Shown here: positions 9,093 to 19,082 of the stretch, one piece after another
How positions within the stretch are numbered: the stretch's first letter is position 1
How the letters are laid out: every line of letters starts with the position of its first letter
NCBI RefSeq assembly: GCF_001294575.1
Contig: NZ_CP012676.1
Span: forward strand, 4,544,001-4,608,000
Direction of reading: 5' to 3'
DNA from: Pseudomonas versuta
GTDB lineage: Bacteria; Pseudomonadota; Gammaproteobacteria; Pseudomonadales; Pseudomonadaceae
DNA: 64,000 nt
Translations under genes and position numbers: made by a program
Notes under the pieces: model-generated
What the model saw: the letters and a program-made list of their open reading frames with translations, nothing else
Databases searched by the model: none
What the model was told of the DNA's origin: nothing

Positions 9093-10069
9093 TCAAGGCA
9101 CCAGAATCGTTGATCCGGTCGTGCGGCGTGCCGACAACTCGGTCTGCGCCCTGGCCGCGTCACTCAGCGCAATACGCTGGCTAATGTCGATCCTGATTTT
9201 GCCGCTGCGGATCATCCCGAACAGCTCATCGGCCATCGCTTGCAGTTTTTCAGGGCTGTTGGCGTAGCTCGCCAGGGTTGGACGGGTCACGTAGAGCGAG
9301 CCCTTCTGCGACAAGATCCCCAGGTTCACCCCGGTCACCGCGCCCGACGCATTGCCAAAACTGACCATCAGGCCGCGTGGCGCCAAGCAATCGAGTGAGG
9401 TAAGCCAGGTGTCTTTGCCTACACCGTCGTATACCACGGGGCATTTTTTGCCGTCGGTCAGTTCCAGTACCCGGCTGGCCACGTCTTCATGGCTGTAGTC
9501 GATGGTTTCCCATGCGCCCAGTGCTTTGGCGTGAGCGGCCTTTTGCGCCGAGCTGACCGTGCCGATCAGCTTCACACCCAGGGCGTTTGCCCATTGGCAG
9601 GCAATTGAGCCAACGCCACCGGCGGCTGCGTGGAACAAAATGGTTTCACCGCCTTTGAGTTCGTACGTCTGGCGCAGCAAGTACTGGGTCGTCAGCCCTT
9701 TGAGCATTACCCCGAGGCTTGCTCAAACGAAATATCGTCGGGCAGCTTGACCACATTCGCGGCAGGCAATACGTGCAAGTCGCTGTACGCGCCCAACGGG
9801 CCGGTGCCGTATGCCACGCGATCGCCGACTTTAACGTTGCGCACTTCACTGCCGACCGCATCGACAATGCCTGCACCTTCATTGCCCAGCCCGGATGGCA
9901 GTTCAGGCAGCGGGTACAAGCCGCTTCTGTAGTAGGTATCAATGAAGTTCAGGCCGATGGCATGGTTGTGCACGCGCACTTGCTGCGGGCCCGGCTCGGC
10001 GGGCTGGTAGTCGACATACTCAAGTACTTCCGGTCCGCCGTGGTTCCGAAACTGGATACGCTTAGCCAT
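9093..10069 (-). pseudogene. qor: NADPH:quinone oxidoreductase, frameshifted
   Basis: A zinc-free medium-chain dehydrogenase of the QOR family that reduces quinones with NADPH. The reading frame breaks at 9707-9713. From the ATG at 10069 (AAGGA 10 nt upstream; MAKRIQFRNHGGPEVLEY) the frame reads to DDISFEQASG and stops at 9707-9709, while MLKGLTTQYLLRQTYELKGG and the NADPH-binding AAAGGVGSIACQWA continue in another frame to 9093. One extra G in the GGGG run (9710-9713 on the plus strand) would give FEQASGVMLKGL and an intact 325-aa protein, the family length. It is either a very recent pseudogene or a sequencing error. hemF is divergent. Confidence 0.9.
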
Positions 10070-10222
10070 CTGCACTGTCCTTGCTCAATTGACGAGGCCA
10101 CTATCCAACGCTTAAGCGTGACCTTCGTCAACTGCGGTGAAGCAGGGTGCGGTGTTATGCTAGCGGCCCTTTGCCGCCGGCCCCGCTCTGAACGAAGTGC
10201 CGCGTCGCTTTGCCCGATTTAA

Positions 10223-11157
<935 letters not shown>

Positions 11158-11158
<1 letters not shown>

Positions 11159-11979
11159 TGGACCGTTATGTCGTTATCGGTAACCCGATCGCCCACAGCA
11201 AATCTCCGGTGTTGCACCGTCTGTTTGCCGAGCAGACTGCCCAGTCCATGCAGTACGACACCCTGCTGGCGCCGCTGGATGATTTTGCTGGCTGCGCTTC
11301 GGCGTTTTTCCAGCAGGGACGCGGTGCCAACGTCACAGTGCCCTTCAAGGAAGACGCCTATCGCCTGGCCAACAGCCTTACGCCGCGAGCGCAAAGGGCT
11401 GGCGCGGTAAACACCTTGAGCAAACTGGCTGACGGTACGTTGCTGGGTGACAACACTGACGGCGCGGGCCTGGTCCGTGATTTGACCGTAAATGCGGGTT
11501 TCAGCCTCAAGGGCAAACGCATTCTGGTGCTGGGTGCGGGCGGCGCAGTACGCGGTGCCCTGGAACCGTTACTGGCCGAGAAGCCGGCATCGGTCACCAT
11601 TGCCAATCGCACGGTAGAAAAAGCCGAAGTACTGGCCGAACTGTTCAGCGATCTGGGGCCGGTGGCCGCCAGCGGTTTTGACTGGTTGCGCGAGCCTGTC
11701 GACCTGATCATCAACGCCACCTCGGCCAGTCTGGCCGGTGAGTTGCCGCCCATTGCCAGCAGCCTGATCGAGCCGGGCAAAACCCTGTGTTACGACATGA
11801 TGTACGGCAAGCAGCAGACGCCGTTTTGCGCGTGGGCGGTCGAACACGGTGCGGGTCAGGTCATGGACGGTCTGGGGATGCTGGCCGAGCAGGCCGGCGA
11901 AGCGTTCTTCCTGTGGCGCGGCGTGCGCCCGGATACGGCGCCGGCACTGGCTGAACTGCGCCGGTTACTGGCGCTGTAA
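11158..11979 (+). CDS. aroE: Shikimate dehydrogenase
   Basis: NADPH-dependent reduction of 3-dehydroshikimate to shikimate in aromatic amino-acid synthesis. The 273-aa protein starts [19 protein letters not shown] (shikimate-binding serines), has the catalytic Lys-Asp pair region [11 protein letters not shown] and [11 protein letters not shown], and the NADP loop [12 protein letters not shown] near residue 125 followed by IANRTVEKA. The start overlaps the hemF stop by one base. A REP pair and the convergent SulP gene follow. Confidence 0.97.
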
Positions 11980-11994
11980 CCGGCGCCCAATCCA

Positions 11995-12050
11995 GTAGGA
12001 GCGAGCTTGCTCGCGAGCTCTTGGCTGCTGGTTCAATAGCTCGCTCCTAC
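11995..12050. repeat. REP pair after aroE
   Basis: A 12-bp perfect outer stem, GTAGGAGCGAGC (11995-12006) / GCTCGCTCCTAC (12039-12050), lies between the convergent aroE and SulP genes. Confidence 0.85.
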
Positions 12051-12062
12051 AGGGGTACAGGT

Positions 12063-13631
12063 TTATCCCTCAAAAGAAATCGGGCAGTGGTCCGGCCCTT
12101 CGAGTTTTTTCAGTTCCTCCACCACCTGCGGCCTCGCCCGGCGCAAGGTCAGGCTGCGGCCCAGGCCGCGCAAGCGCCGCGCTTCCTGGTGGAGCATTTC
12201 CACCCCCGAGTAATCGATGAAGTTGATGTGCTGCGCATCGATCACCACCCGCGTGCCCTGGGTGCATTGCAGGCGCACTTGCAGGTAATGGCTGGCGCCG
12301 AAAAAAATCGAGCCGCCGACCCGCAAGATCTCCTCGTCGCCATCGCGCCACTGCTGAATGCGCGGACGTGAGGTGCGTTTGAGGTAGAAAAACAGTGAGG
12401 CCAGGACCCCGGCATAAATTGCCGTTTGCAGCTCCAGCAGCAGGGTTGCGACGCATGTCAGCGCCATCACCACGAACTCGGCACGACTGACCCGCCACAG
12501 CGCGCGAATGCCTCGCGTGTCTACCAGCCCCCAGCAGATCAGCAAAATGCTGCCGGCCATCGCCGGGATCGGAATGTGCGCGATCAGCCTGGAACCCGCT
12601 ACCGCAAACAACGTCACCCACAGCGCCGAAAACACCCCGGCCAGTGGCGAACTGGCGCCGCCTTCATAGCTCAGGCCCGAGCGGGTGAAGGACCCTGACG
12701 ACAGGTACCCCGAGAACAACGAGCCCACCACGTTGGACAAACCTTGTGCCCGGCTTTCCTGATTGGCGTCGAGCATTTGCTGCGAACGTGTCGCCAGCGA
12801 ACGGGCGATCGACAAGCTGGTGACCAGCCCCAGCATGCCTACCGCCACGGCACTCGGCAGCAGGCGCAGAATCGTATCGACATCCAGGGGCAATGGGCTC
12901 AAAGGCGGTAGACGGCCGACGAACGATTGCACCAGTTCGACGTGACCAAACACCTGCGGCAGTAGCCAGACCGCCAGGCTGGCGATCACCAGCGTCAGCA
13001 GCAAGGTCGGCCAGCGTGGCACCCACAGCTTGAGCACGATGCCCAGCACCAGGGTGGCCAAACCCAGCCCCAGTGAAGCGGGATCAAATTGGCGAACATG
13101 GGCGATCAGGGTTAACAGGCTATCCAGGGCCGTGGCCTTGCTCGATAAATGCAGGCCCAGCACGTTTGGCAGCTGGCCCAGTGCAATCACGATGGCCGCA
13201 CCCAGGGTGAAGCCCACCACCACTGAGTGCGAGACAAAATTGGCCAGCGCGCCAAATTTCAACATTCCCAGCAGCCACTGAAAAATCCCGGCCAGAAACG
13301 TCAGCAACAGAATCAGGCTGATGTAGTCCTGCGTGCCGGGTACCGCCAGCGGGCTGACGCTGGCATACAGCACAATGGAAATAGCCGCCGTCGGGCCGCA
13401 GATCAAATGCCACGATGAGCCCCACAGGCACGCGATGATCACCGGCACAATCGCGGCATAGAGCCCGTATTCCGGCGGCAGGCCTGCGATCAGTGCGTAG
13501 GCGATGGATTGCGGTAACGCGAGAATGGCCCCGCTCAGACCTACCAGTGCATCGCGGCTGACGCTGGCGCGGGTTTGCTTGGGCAGCCAGCTTAGAAATG
13601 GCAGCAGGTGGGTGTACTTTGGCCAGGCCAT
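12063..13631 (-). CDS. SulP family anion (sulfate) permease with STAS domain
   Basis: Inner-membrane anion transporter. The 522-aa protein starts DALVGLSGAILALPQSIAYA, the typical first helix of SulP proteins, and keeps the GLPPEYGLYAAIVP motif. About 12 hydrophobic segments span roughly residues 30-410, followed by a cytoplasmic STAS domain (about 430-522) with VVIDAQHINFIDYSGVEMLH. Substrate is not fixed by sequence. Its place beside betC and the LysR regulator, as in P. aeruginosa, suggests uptake of a sulfur-containing anion, possibly linked to choline sulfate; that part is inference. Confidence 0.9.
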   Translation of the reverse strand: MAWPKYTHLLPFLSWLPKQTRASVSRDALVGLSGAILALPQSIAYALIAGLPPEYGLYAAIVPVIIACLWGSSWHLICGPTAAISIVLYASVSPLAVPGTQDYISLILLLTFLAGIFQWLLGMLKFGALANFVSHSVVVGFTLGAAIVIALGQLPNVLGLHLSSKATALDSLLTLIAHVRQFDPASLGLGLATLVLGIVLKLWVPRWPTLLLTLVIASLAVWLLPQVFGHVELVQSFVGRLPPLSPLPLDVDTILRLLPSAVAVGMLGLVTSLSIARSLATRSQQMLDANQESRAQGLSNVVGSLFSGYLSSGSFTRSGLSYEGGASSPLAGVFSALWVTLFAVAGSRLIAHIPIPAMAGSILLICWGLVDTRGIRALWRVSRAEFVVMALTCVATLLLELQTAIYAGVLASLFFYLKRTSRPRIQQWRDGDEEILRVGGSIFFGASHYLQVRLQCTQGTRVVIDAQHINFIDYSGVEMLHQEARRLRGLGRSLTLRRARPQVVEELKKLEGPDHCPISFEG

Positions 13632-13661
13632 GGGGCTCTCGTCGGGTTAAACAGATTCTCT

Positions 13662-13757
13662 GCAGGAGCGAGCTTGCCTCGCGATGGTTGTTAACGATAA
13701 CGCATTGTTTGATAACGAGGCGTCCTCAAGGCTATCGCGAGGCAAGCTCGCTCCTGC
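13662..13757. repeat. REP pair between betC and the SulP gene
   Basis: Perfect 24-bp arms 13662-13685 and 13734-13757 (GCAGGAGCGAGCTTGCCTCG...) enclose a 48-nt loop. Both flanking genes read leftward, so it lies downstream of betC and upstream of the transporter. Confidence 0.9.
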
Positions 13758-13784
13758 GGATCAAGGTTCGGATCGCGCGTCGTT

Positions 13785-15293
13785 TTAACCGCCGACCTGT
13801 GGATAACGCGCCTTGCGCTCAAGGTCATCGAGGTCGATGTGGTTGCGCATGTATTGCTGGCTGGCGTCGACCCAGGGCTGATGATCCCAGCTGGTCAGCT
13901 TGCCCGTGGCCAGCGACTGAGTCACCAGGCGACGGCGGCGCTGGCTGGCGAGCACTTGCCGGTGAATCGCCGGAATATCCCATTTGGCCCGGGCCTCGGC
14001 CAAAAAGTCGTTGAACAGTGACTGATGATCGGGGGACTGGCTCAGCTCTTCGCGTTCACGCGGGTCGTTGTGCAAATCAAACAGCAGGCACGGGTCGTCT
14101 TCGCTGTAGATAAATTTGTAGACGCCCCGGCGAATCATCATCAGCGGGCTGATCGTGCCTTCGGCCATGTACTCGCCAAACACTTCGTCATGCCCCCCTT
14201 CGCCCCGCAGGTGCGAGACCAGCGAGCGTCCGTCCAGGTCCAGCCCGGCCTCTAACGTGCCGCCCGCCAGCTCGACAAACGTCGGCAGCAGATCGGCAGT
14301 GGAGACCGCCGCGCCAACCCGGGCCGGTTCGAACTGCCCCGGTGCGTACACCAGCAACGGCACCCGGGCGGCCATGTCGAACCAGTGCATTTTGTACCAA
14401 AGCCCGCGCTCGCCCAGCATGTCGCCGTGATCGCCGGAAAACACGATAACAGTGTTATCGGCCAGCCCCGTGTCTTCAAGGGTTTGCAGCAGCTTGCCGA
14501 TATTGTCGTCGATGTAGCTGCAGGCGCCGAAGTACGCACGGCGGGCGTCGCGAATCTTATCCACAGGCAGCGGTTTGTCCCACAGGTCATAAGCCTTGAG
14601 CAGACGTTGCGAATGCGGGTCTAGGCTGGCCTGGGGCGGGGTCTCGGGCAGCGGGATATCCTCGTCGCAGTACATGTCCCAATACGGTTTGGGGATGGTG
14701 TACGGGTCGTGCGGGTGGGTCATGGAGACTGTCAGGCAAAACGGCCGGTCACCGTCTTCGCGAATATGGTCGAACAAGTATTGTTGGGCCTTGAACACCA
14801 CCTCTTCGTCGAAATCCAGTTGATTGGTGCGCACGCAGGGCCCGGCTTGCAGCACCGAGGCCATGTTGTGATACCAGGTGGGGCGAGCGTCGGGCTCATC
14901 CCAATTGACCGACCAGCCGTAGTCGGCGGGGTAAATATCACTGGTCAGGCGTTCTTCAAAGCCATGCAGCTGGTCGGGCCCGCAAAAGTGCATCTTGCCT
15001 GCCAGCGCGGTGCGATACCCCATGCGGCGCAGGTAGTGCGCATAAGTCGGCACATCACCGGGCAAATCAGCCGCATTGTCGTAGGCGCCGATCTTGCTCG
15101 GGAGCTGGCCGCTAACCAGGGTAAAGCGCGATGGCGCACACAGCGGGCTATTGCAGTACGCGGCGTCAAACACGACGCCCTGCGCTGCCAGGCGGCTCAG
15201 GTTCGGCAGTTTTATCGGGGACGGGCCGTAGATCGGCAACAGCGGGGCGGCCATTTGATCGGCCATGATGAACAGAATATTTTTACGTGACAT
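13785..15293 (-). CDS. betC: Choline-sulfatase
   Basis: Hydrolyses choline-O-sulfate to choline and sulfate, feeding glycine betaine synthesis and sulfur supply. The 502-aa type I sulfatase begins KNILFIMADQMAAPLLP (metal-binding Asp). It has the formylglycine signature CAPSR (CNSPLCAPSRFTLVSGQLP, near residue 54), where Cys is converted to formylglycine. Other metal and substrate blocks are SGDHGDMLGERGLWYK and the C-terminal SQRRRRLVTQSL typical of choline sulfatases. No signal peptide is seen, so it is cytoplasmic. A LysR regulator is divergent 112 bp upstream. Confidence 0.95.
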   Translation of the reverse strand: MSRKNILFIMADQMAAPLLPIYGPSPIKLPNLSRLAAQGVVFDAAYCNSPLCAPSRFTLVSGQLPSKIGAYDNAADLPGDVPTYAHYLRRMGYRTALAGKMHFCGPDQLHGFEERLTSDIYPADYGWSVNWDEPDARPTWYHNMASVLQAGPCVRTNQLDFDEEVVFKAQQYLFDHIREDGDRPFCLTVSMTHPHDPYTIPKPYWDMYCDEDIPLPETPPQASLDPHSQRLLKAYDLWDKPLPVDKIRDARRAYFGACSYIDDNIGKLLQTLEDTGLADNTVIVFSGDHGDMLGERGLWYKMHWFDMAARVPLLVYAPGQFEPARVGAAVSTADLLPTFVELAGGTLEAGLDLDGRSLVSHLRGEGGHDEVFGEYMAEGTISPLMMIRRGVYKFIYSEDDPCLLFDLHNDPREREELSQSPDHQSLFNDFLAEARAKWDIPAIHRQVLASQRRRRLVTQSLATGKLTSWDHQPWVDASQQYMRNHIDLDDLERKARYPQVGG

Positions 15294-15405
15294 GAGGGCG
15301 GCCTTTCATGATGAAAATTTATGCGAAAGTGCTGGCTGTCAGCATGATGACCTTGAAACACGTGGTAAAACCCATGCACCGCAATGACTAGGATAAGCAC
15401 AGCTA

Positions 15406-16317
15406 ATGTATAAAGCCTTGGGCGATATATCCCTGGACCTGTTGCGCACCTTTGAGGCAGCCGCCCGCCACCGCAGTTTCACCGCGGCGGCGCTGGAGCT
15501 GGGGACGACCCAGCCTGCCATCAGCCAGCAACTTAAACGGCTTGAGTCGCGCCTGGGGATACGCCTGTTTGACCGTATTTATCGCGGCATCGCACTGACC
15601 GAGGCCGGGCTTGGCCTGTTCTTGCAAGTACAAGCGGGTTTGCAGCAAATAGACGCCGGCTTGCAGGCGTTAAGCGCACAACCGGCCCGTGAAGTGCTGC
15701 AAGTTGCCACCGATTTTGCCTTTGCCGCCTATTGGTTGATGCCTCGCCTGCCGCGATTTCATGCGGCGTATCCGCAAATCGATGTAAGCCTGCTAACCCG
15801 TGAGCGCAGCCACGGTGCCCTGCAGGGCGATATCGATGTGGGGGTCCTGTTTGGTCAGGGGCGTTTCAGCCAGGGTGAATCCCAATGGCTATTCAACGAA
15901 GAAGTGTTCCCGGTGTGTAGCCCGCGCTTGCTGGCCGGGCAGACGTTGCCTTTATCGGCCCGGGCCCTGGGTGACTTTGCGTTGCTGCAGTTACGTGGCG
16001 AACATGCCCGCCAGTGGTTTGACTGGTACCGACTGTTTGACGCTCTCAAGCTAGGCCCGCCCCCGGCGCCCGGCCAGCTGCGATTCGACAACTACACCTT
16101 GCTGATCCAGGCCGCGATTGCCGGGCAAGGCATGGCCATAGGCTGGAAGCACCTTGTGGATAACTTGCTGGAGCAAGGGGTGCTGTGCCGGCCTTTTGCC
16201 GAATCGGCGCAATCGACCTGCGGCTATTACGCAGTCATGCCTCAGCGCAAACGCCGTAACCGACTGGCCCGGGTCTTCGTCGACTGGATGCTGGCCGAGC
16301 AGAATGCAGAGCAATAA
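15406..16317 (+). CDS. LysR-family regulator next to betC
   Basis: DNA-binding regulator, 303 aa. The N-terminal winged helix-turn-helix is clear (FEAAARHRSFTAAALELGTTQPAISQQLKRLE, about residues 14-45), and the rest is a periplasmic-binding-protein-like effector domain. It is divergent from betC, the classic layout for a LysR activator and its target, and matches the choline-sulfate regulator at this locus in other pseudomonads. The inducer is probably choline sulfate or choline (inference). No T-N11-A operator was assigned with confidence in the 112-bp gap. Confidence 0.9.
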   Translation: MYKALGDISLDLLRTFEAAARHRSFTAAALELGTTQPAISQQLKRLESRLGIRLFDRIYRGIALTEAGLGLFLQVQAGLQQIDAGLQALSAQPAREVLQVATDFAFAAYWLMPRLPRFHAAYPQIDVSLLTRERSHGALQGDIDVGVLFGQGRFSQGESQWLFNEEVFPVCSPRLLAGQTLPLSARALGDFALLQLRGEHARQWFDWYRLFDALKLGPPPAPGQLRFDNYTLLIQAAIAGQGMAIGWKHLVDNLLEQGVLCRPFAESAQSTCGYYAVMPQRKRRNRLARVFVDWMLAEQNAEQ

Positions 16318-16346
16318 CCCTATTCATTTCCTGCAGGAGAATCTTT

Positions 16347-16673
16347 ATGCAACGCATCAAGGGTTATCACGCCCACGTATATTTCGACGCTACGACCCTC
16401 GTGCAGGCGCGGGCTCTGTGCGAAGAGGCTGCGCAGCTGTTTGGCGTCACCATGGGCCGGGTTCACGAGCGCCCCGTCGGCCCGCACCCGGACTGGAGTT
16501 GCCAGCTGGCGTTCGGGCCCGAGCTGATCGGTGTAGTGCTGCCCTGGTTGGCATTGAACCGGCATGGCCTGGTGGTTTTTTTGCATCCCGATACCGGTCA
16601 TGACTTGCTGGACCACACCGATCATGCGATCTGGATGGGGGCGATAAGGCCACTGAATCTGGCTGTTTTTTGA
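16347..16673 (+). CDS. DOPA 4,5-dioxygenase family protein
   Basis: A 108-aa member of the short DOPA-dioxygenase family, which in fungi opens the ring of catechols; the bacterial substrates are mostly unknown. The protein starts with the family motif GYHAHVYFD (metal-ligand His), then VGPHPDWSCQLAFG, and ends with the third His region LHPDTGHDLLDHTDHAIWMG. ATG 16347 has AGGAG upstream. It follows the LysR gene by 29 bp and may share its transcript. A perfect hairpin that may act as terminator follows 14 bp later. Confidence 0.88.
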   Translation: MQRIKGYHAHVYFDATTLVQARALCEEAAQLFGVTMGRVHERPVGPHPDWSCQLAFGPELIGVVLPWLALNRHGLVVFLHPDTGHDLLDHTDHAIWMGAIRPLNLAVF

Positions 16674-16687
16674 TCAATTGCAAGGCT

Positions 16688-16715
16688 GTGAAAAAAAACT
16701 TCGGTTTTTTTTCAC
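16688..16715. terminator. Perfect 12-bp hairpin with TTCG loop, likely bidirectional terminator
   Basis: GTGAAAAAAAAC - TTCG - GTTTTTTTTCAC. Both arms hold a run of eight A or T, so a U-rich tail exists in either direction, but the stem itself is AT-rich, unlike a normal terminator. The UUCG tetraloop adds stability. Confidence 0.6.
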
Positions 16716-16798
16716 TCCGGCCAATACCTGCAATTCCTGATGACTGGCAAACCCCTGATAGCCCCACGCTATAACGGCTGAACGATGGTCATGGCCAT

Positions 16799-16832
16799 GT
16801 GTCATACCTGTGCATGAGCTAACGTATGACAC
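16799..16832. promoter_or_regulatory. 9-bp inverted repeat upstream of betT
   Basis: GTGTCATAC (16799-16807) and GTATGACAC (16824-16832), separated by 16 nt. The perfect dyad lies about 165 bp before betT in a 320-bp gene-free stretch; it may be an operator. Confidence 0.4.
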
Positions 16833-16873
16833 GTAAAGCCGAGGGTAGCGATTAGTTCTAAAAGGCCATCCAT

Positions 16874-16903
16874 GTTTAACTTGAACGGTTATTCAAGTTA
16901 AAC
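16874..16903. promoter_or_regulatory. 12-bp perfect palindrome upstream of betT, possible operator
   Basis: GTTTAACTTGAA - CGGTTA - TTCAAGTTAAAC. It lies 92 bp before the betT ATG. The TTGAA/TTCAA core resembles dyads bound by TetR-type repressors such as BetI, which controls choline genes; the assignment to BetI is only an inference. Confidence 0.45.
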
Positions 16904-16941
16904 CGGTGGTCCGCTGCCCGCTCACAACAGGAGGCTTACCT

Positions 16942-16998
16942 TTGCCGAACGCGCTCTTTTTGCTCTCGTTTTACCTCTACAAGGTGCACATCCAATGA
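16942..16998 (+). CDS. Possible 18-codon leader ORF coupled to betT
   Basis: A TTG codon at 16942 is preceded by a perfect AGGAGG (16929-16934) at 7-nt spacing. It opens an 18-codon frame (MPNALFLLSFYLYKVHIQ), hydrophobic in the middle, whose TGA overlaps the betT ATG as ATGA (16995-16998). betT also has its own AAGGTG. The strong ribosome site and exact overlap suggest translational coupling, but TTG starts are uncommon and no homologue is known to me. Confidence 0.35.
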   Translation: MPNALFLLSFYLYKVHIQ

Positions 16999-18992
16999 GT
17001 GCTCCAGTGACGTCAGAGACGTCTCAAATCCGCATGAACCCGCCGGTGTTTTACTTCGCTGCCGCGTTTATTCTGATCTTCGGTCTAGTAGTCATTGCCA
17101 TGCCCCAGGCCGCCGGTGAATGGCTGCTGGCGGCGCAAAACTGGGCGGCCAATACGGTCGGCTGGTACTACATGCTCGCCATGACCCTGTACCTGATCTT
17201 TGTGGTCACCACCGCGCTGTCCGGCTACGGCAAGATCAAGCTCGGTGCCGATCATGACGAGCCCGAGTTCAGTTACCTGTCCTGGGCGGGCATGCTCTTC
17301 GCCGCCGGGATCAGCATCACGCTATTTTTCTTCTGTGTGTCCGAACCCCTGACCCATATGCTGGCTCCGCCCCAAGGCCCGGCCGGTGGTGAAGAGGCTG
17401 CGCGTCAGGCCATGCAGTTACTGTTTTTGCACTGGGGCCTGCATGGCTGGGGTGTTTTCGCCTTTGTCGGCATGGCGCTGGCGTACTTTGCCTATCGTCA
17501 CAACCTGCCGCTGGCGCTGCGTTCGGCGCTGTACCCGCTGATCGGTAAACGTATCAACGGGCCCATCGGCTACGCCGTGGATGGCTTCGGCATTATCGCC
17601 ACCGTGTTTGGCCTGGGGGCCGACATGGGGTTTGGGGTGTTGCACCTCAACAGTGGCCTCGACTACCTGTTTGGCTTGCCGCACACCCAGTGGGTGCAGG
17701 TAGGCTTGATCACCCTGATGATGGGGGCCGCGATTCTGGTGGCCATTGCCGGCGTCGACAAGGGTGTGCGGGTGATGTCCGACATCAACATGCTGCTGGC
17801 CTGTGCGCTGCTGCTGTTTGTATTGTTCGCCGGCCCTACCCAGCATTTGCTCAACACTCTGGTGCAGAACATCGGTGACTATCTGGGGGCTCTGCCGACC
17901 AAGAGTTTCGACGTATATGCCTATGACAAGCCGAGCGACTGGCTGGGCGGCTGGACTGTGTTCTATTGGGCCTGGTGGATCGCATGGTCGCCTTTTGTGG
18001 GCCTGTTCATTGCGCGTATTTCCCGTGGCCGCACCATCCGCGAGTTCGTGTTCGGCGTGCTGCTGATCCCGTTGGGCTTTACCCTGGCGTGGATGTCGAT
18101 CTTCGGTAACAGCGCCATCGACCAGGTGCTCAATCACGGCATGGTTGCCCTTGGCCAGTCGGCCATCGACGATCCGTCGCGCACGCTGTACCTGCTGCTT
18201 GAGACTTACCCCTGGAGCAAAACCGTGATCGCCGTGACGGTGTTCATCAGTTTTGTGTTCTTCGTGACCTCGGCCGACTCCGGCACCGTGGTGCTCTCTA
18301 CCCTGTCGGCGCGTGGCAACAACGCCGACGAAGACGGCCCGAAATGGCTGCGGGTGTTCTGGGGTGCGATGACGGCCCTGGTGACCAGCGCGCTGTTGTT
18401 CTCGGGCAGTATCGATGCGCTGAAGTCTGCGGTGGTGCTCACCTCGTTACCGTTCTCGCTGATTCTGCTGCTGATGATGTGGGGCCTGCACAAGGCGTTC
18501 TACCTCGAGTCGCAGAAGCAAATCGCGCAGATGCATTCCCTGGCGCCGGTGTCGCACGCGCGTCGTGGCGGCTGGCGTCAACGCCTGAGCCAGGCTGTGC
18601 ACTTCCCGTCCCGTGACGAGGTGTACCGCTTTATGGACACCACCGTGCGCCCGGCGATTGAAGAAGTGAGTGCGGTGTTCCGGGAAAAAGGCCTTAACGT
18701 CGTGACCCAGCCGGACCCGGCCAATGACAACGTGAGCCTTGAAATCGGCCATGGTGAGGAACATCCATTCATCTACCAGGTGCAGATGCGTGGCTACTTC
18801 ACACCGTCATTCGCCCGGGGTGGTTTTGGCAAGAAAGAGCAGCTGCGCAACCGCCGCTACTACCGTGCCGAAGTGCACCTGAGTGAAGGCAGCCAGGACT
18901 ATGACCTGACCGGCTACACCAAGGAGCAAATCATCAACGACATCCTCGACCAGTACGAGCGCCATATGCAGTTCTTGCACCTGGTGCGCTGA
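16995..18992 (+). CDS. betT: BCCT-family choline/betaine transporter (BetT type)
   Basis: Inner-membrane uptake of choline or a related trimethylammonium compound for osmoprotection and catabolism. The 665-aa protein has about 12 transmembrane helices (roughly 15-500), the BCCT glycine-rich segment GADMGFGVLHLNSGLDYLFG and the signature WTVFYWAWWIAWSPFVGLF in helix 8. A long, hydrophilic C-terminal tail (about 510-665) is typical of BetT-type, osmotically regulated members. It lies downstream of the betC/LysR cluster. The promoter region has two perfect dyads and a possible leader ORF. Choline as substrate is likely but not proven. Confidence 0.9.
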   Translation: MSAPVTSETSQIRMNPPVFYFAAAFILIFGLVVIAMPQAAGEWLLAAQNWAANTVGWYYMLAMTLYLIFVVTTALSGYGKIKLGADHDEPEFSYLSWAGMLFAAGISITLFFFCVSEPLTHMLAPPQGPAGGEEAARQAMQLLFLHWGLHGWGVFAFVGMALAYFAYRHNLPLALRSALYPLIGKRINGPIGYAVDGFGIIATVFGLGADMGFGVLHLNSGLDYLFGLPHTQWVQVGLITLMMGAAILVAIAGVDKGVRVMSDINMLLACALLLFVLFAGPTQHLLNTLVQNIGDYLGALPTKSFDVYAYDKPSDWLGGWTVFYWAWWIAWSPFVGLFIARISRGRTIREFVFGVLLIPLGFTLAWMSIFGNSAIDQVLNHGMVALGQSAIDDPSRTLYLLLETYPWSKTVIAVTVFISFVFFVTSADSGTVVLSTLSARGNNADEDGPKWLRVFWGAMTALVTSALLFSGSIDALKSAVVLTSLPFSLILLLMMWGLHKAFYLESQKQIAQMHSLAPVSHARRGGWRQRLSQAVHFPSRDEVYRFMDTTVRPAIEEVSAVFREKGLNVVTQPDPANDNVSLEIGHGEEHPFIYQVQMRGYFTPSFARGGFGKKEQLRNRRYYRAEVHLSEGSQDYDLTGYTKEQIINDILDQYERHMQFLHLVR

Positions 18993-19016
18993 TTCGGGCA
19001 ACGGTTTGATGCCATC

Positions 19017-19073
19017 GCGAACAAGCTCGCTCCTGCAGAGTTGCACAATCCCTGCAGGAGCGAGCTTGTTCGC
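19017..19073. repeat. REP pair after betT
   Basis: Perfect 22-bp arms, 19017-19038 (GCGAACAAGCTCGCTCCTGC...) and 19052-19073, with a 13-nt loop, lie between convergent betT and the SDR gene. Confidence 0.9.
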
Positions 19074-19082
19074 AATGGGCCT

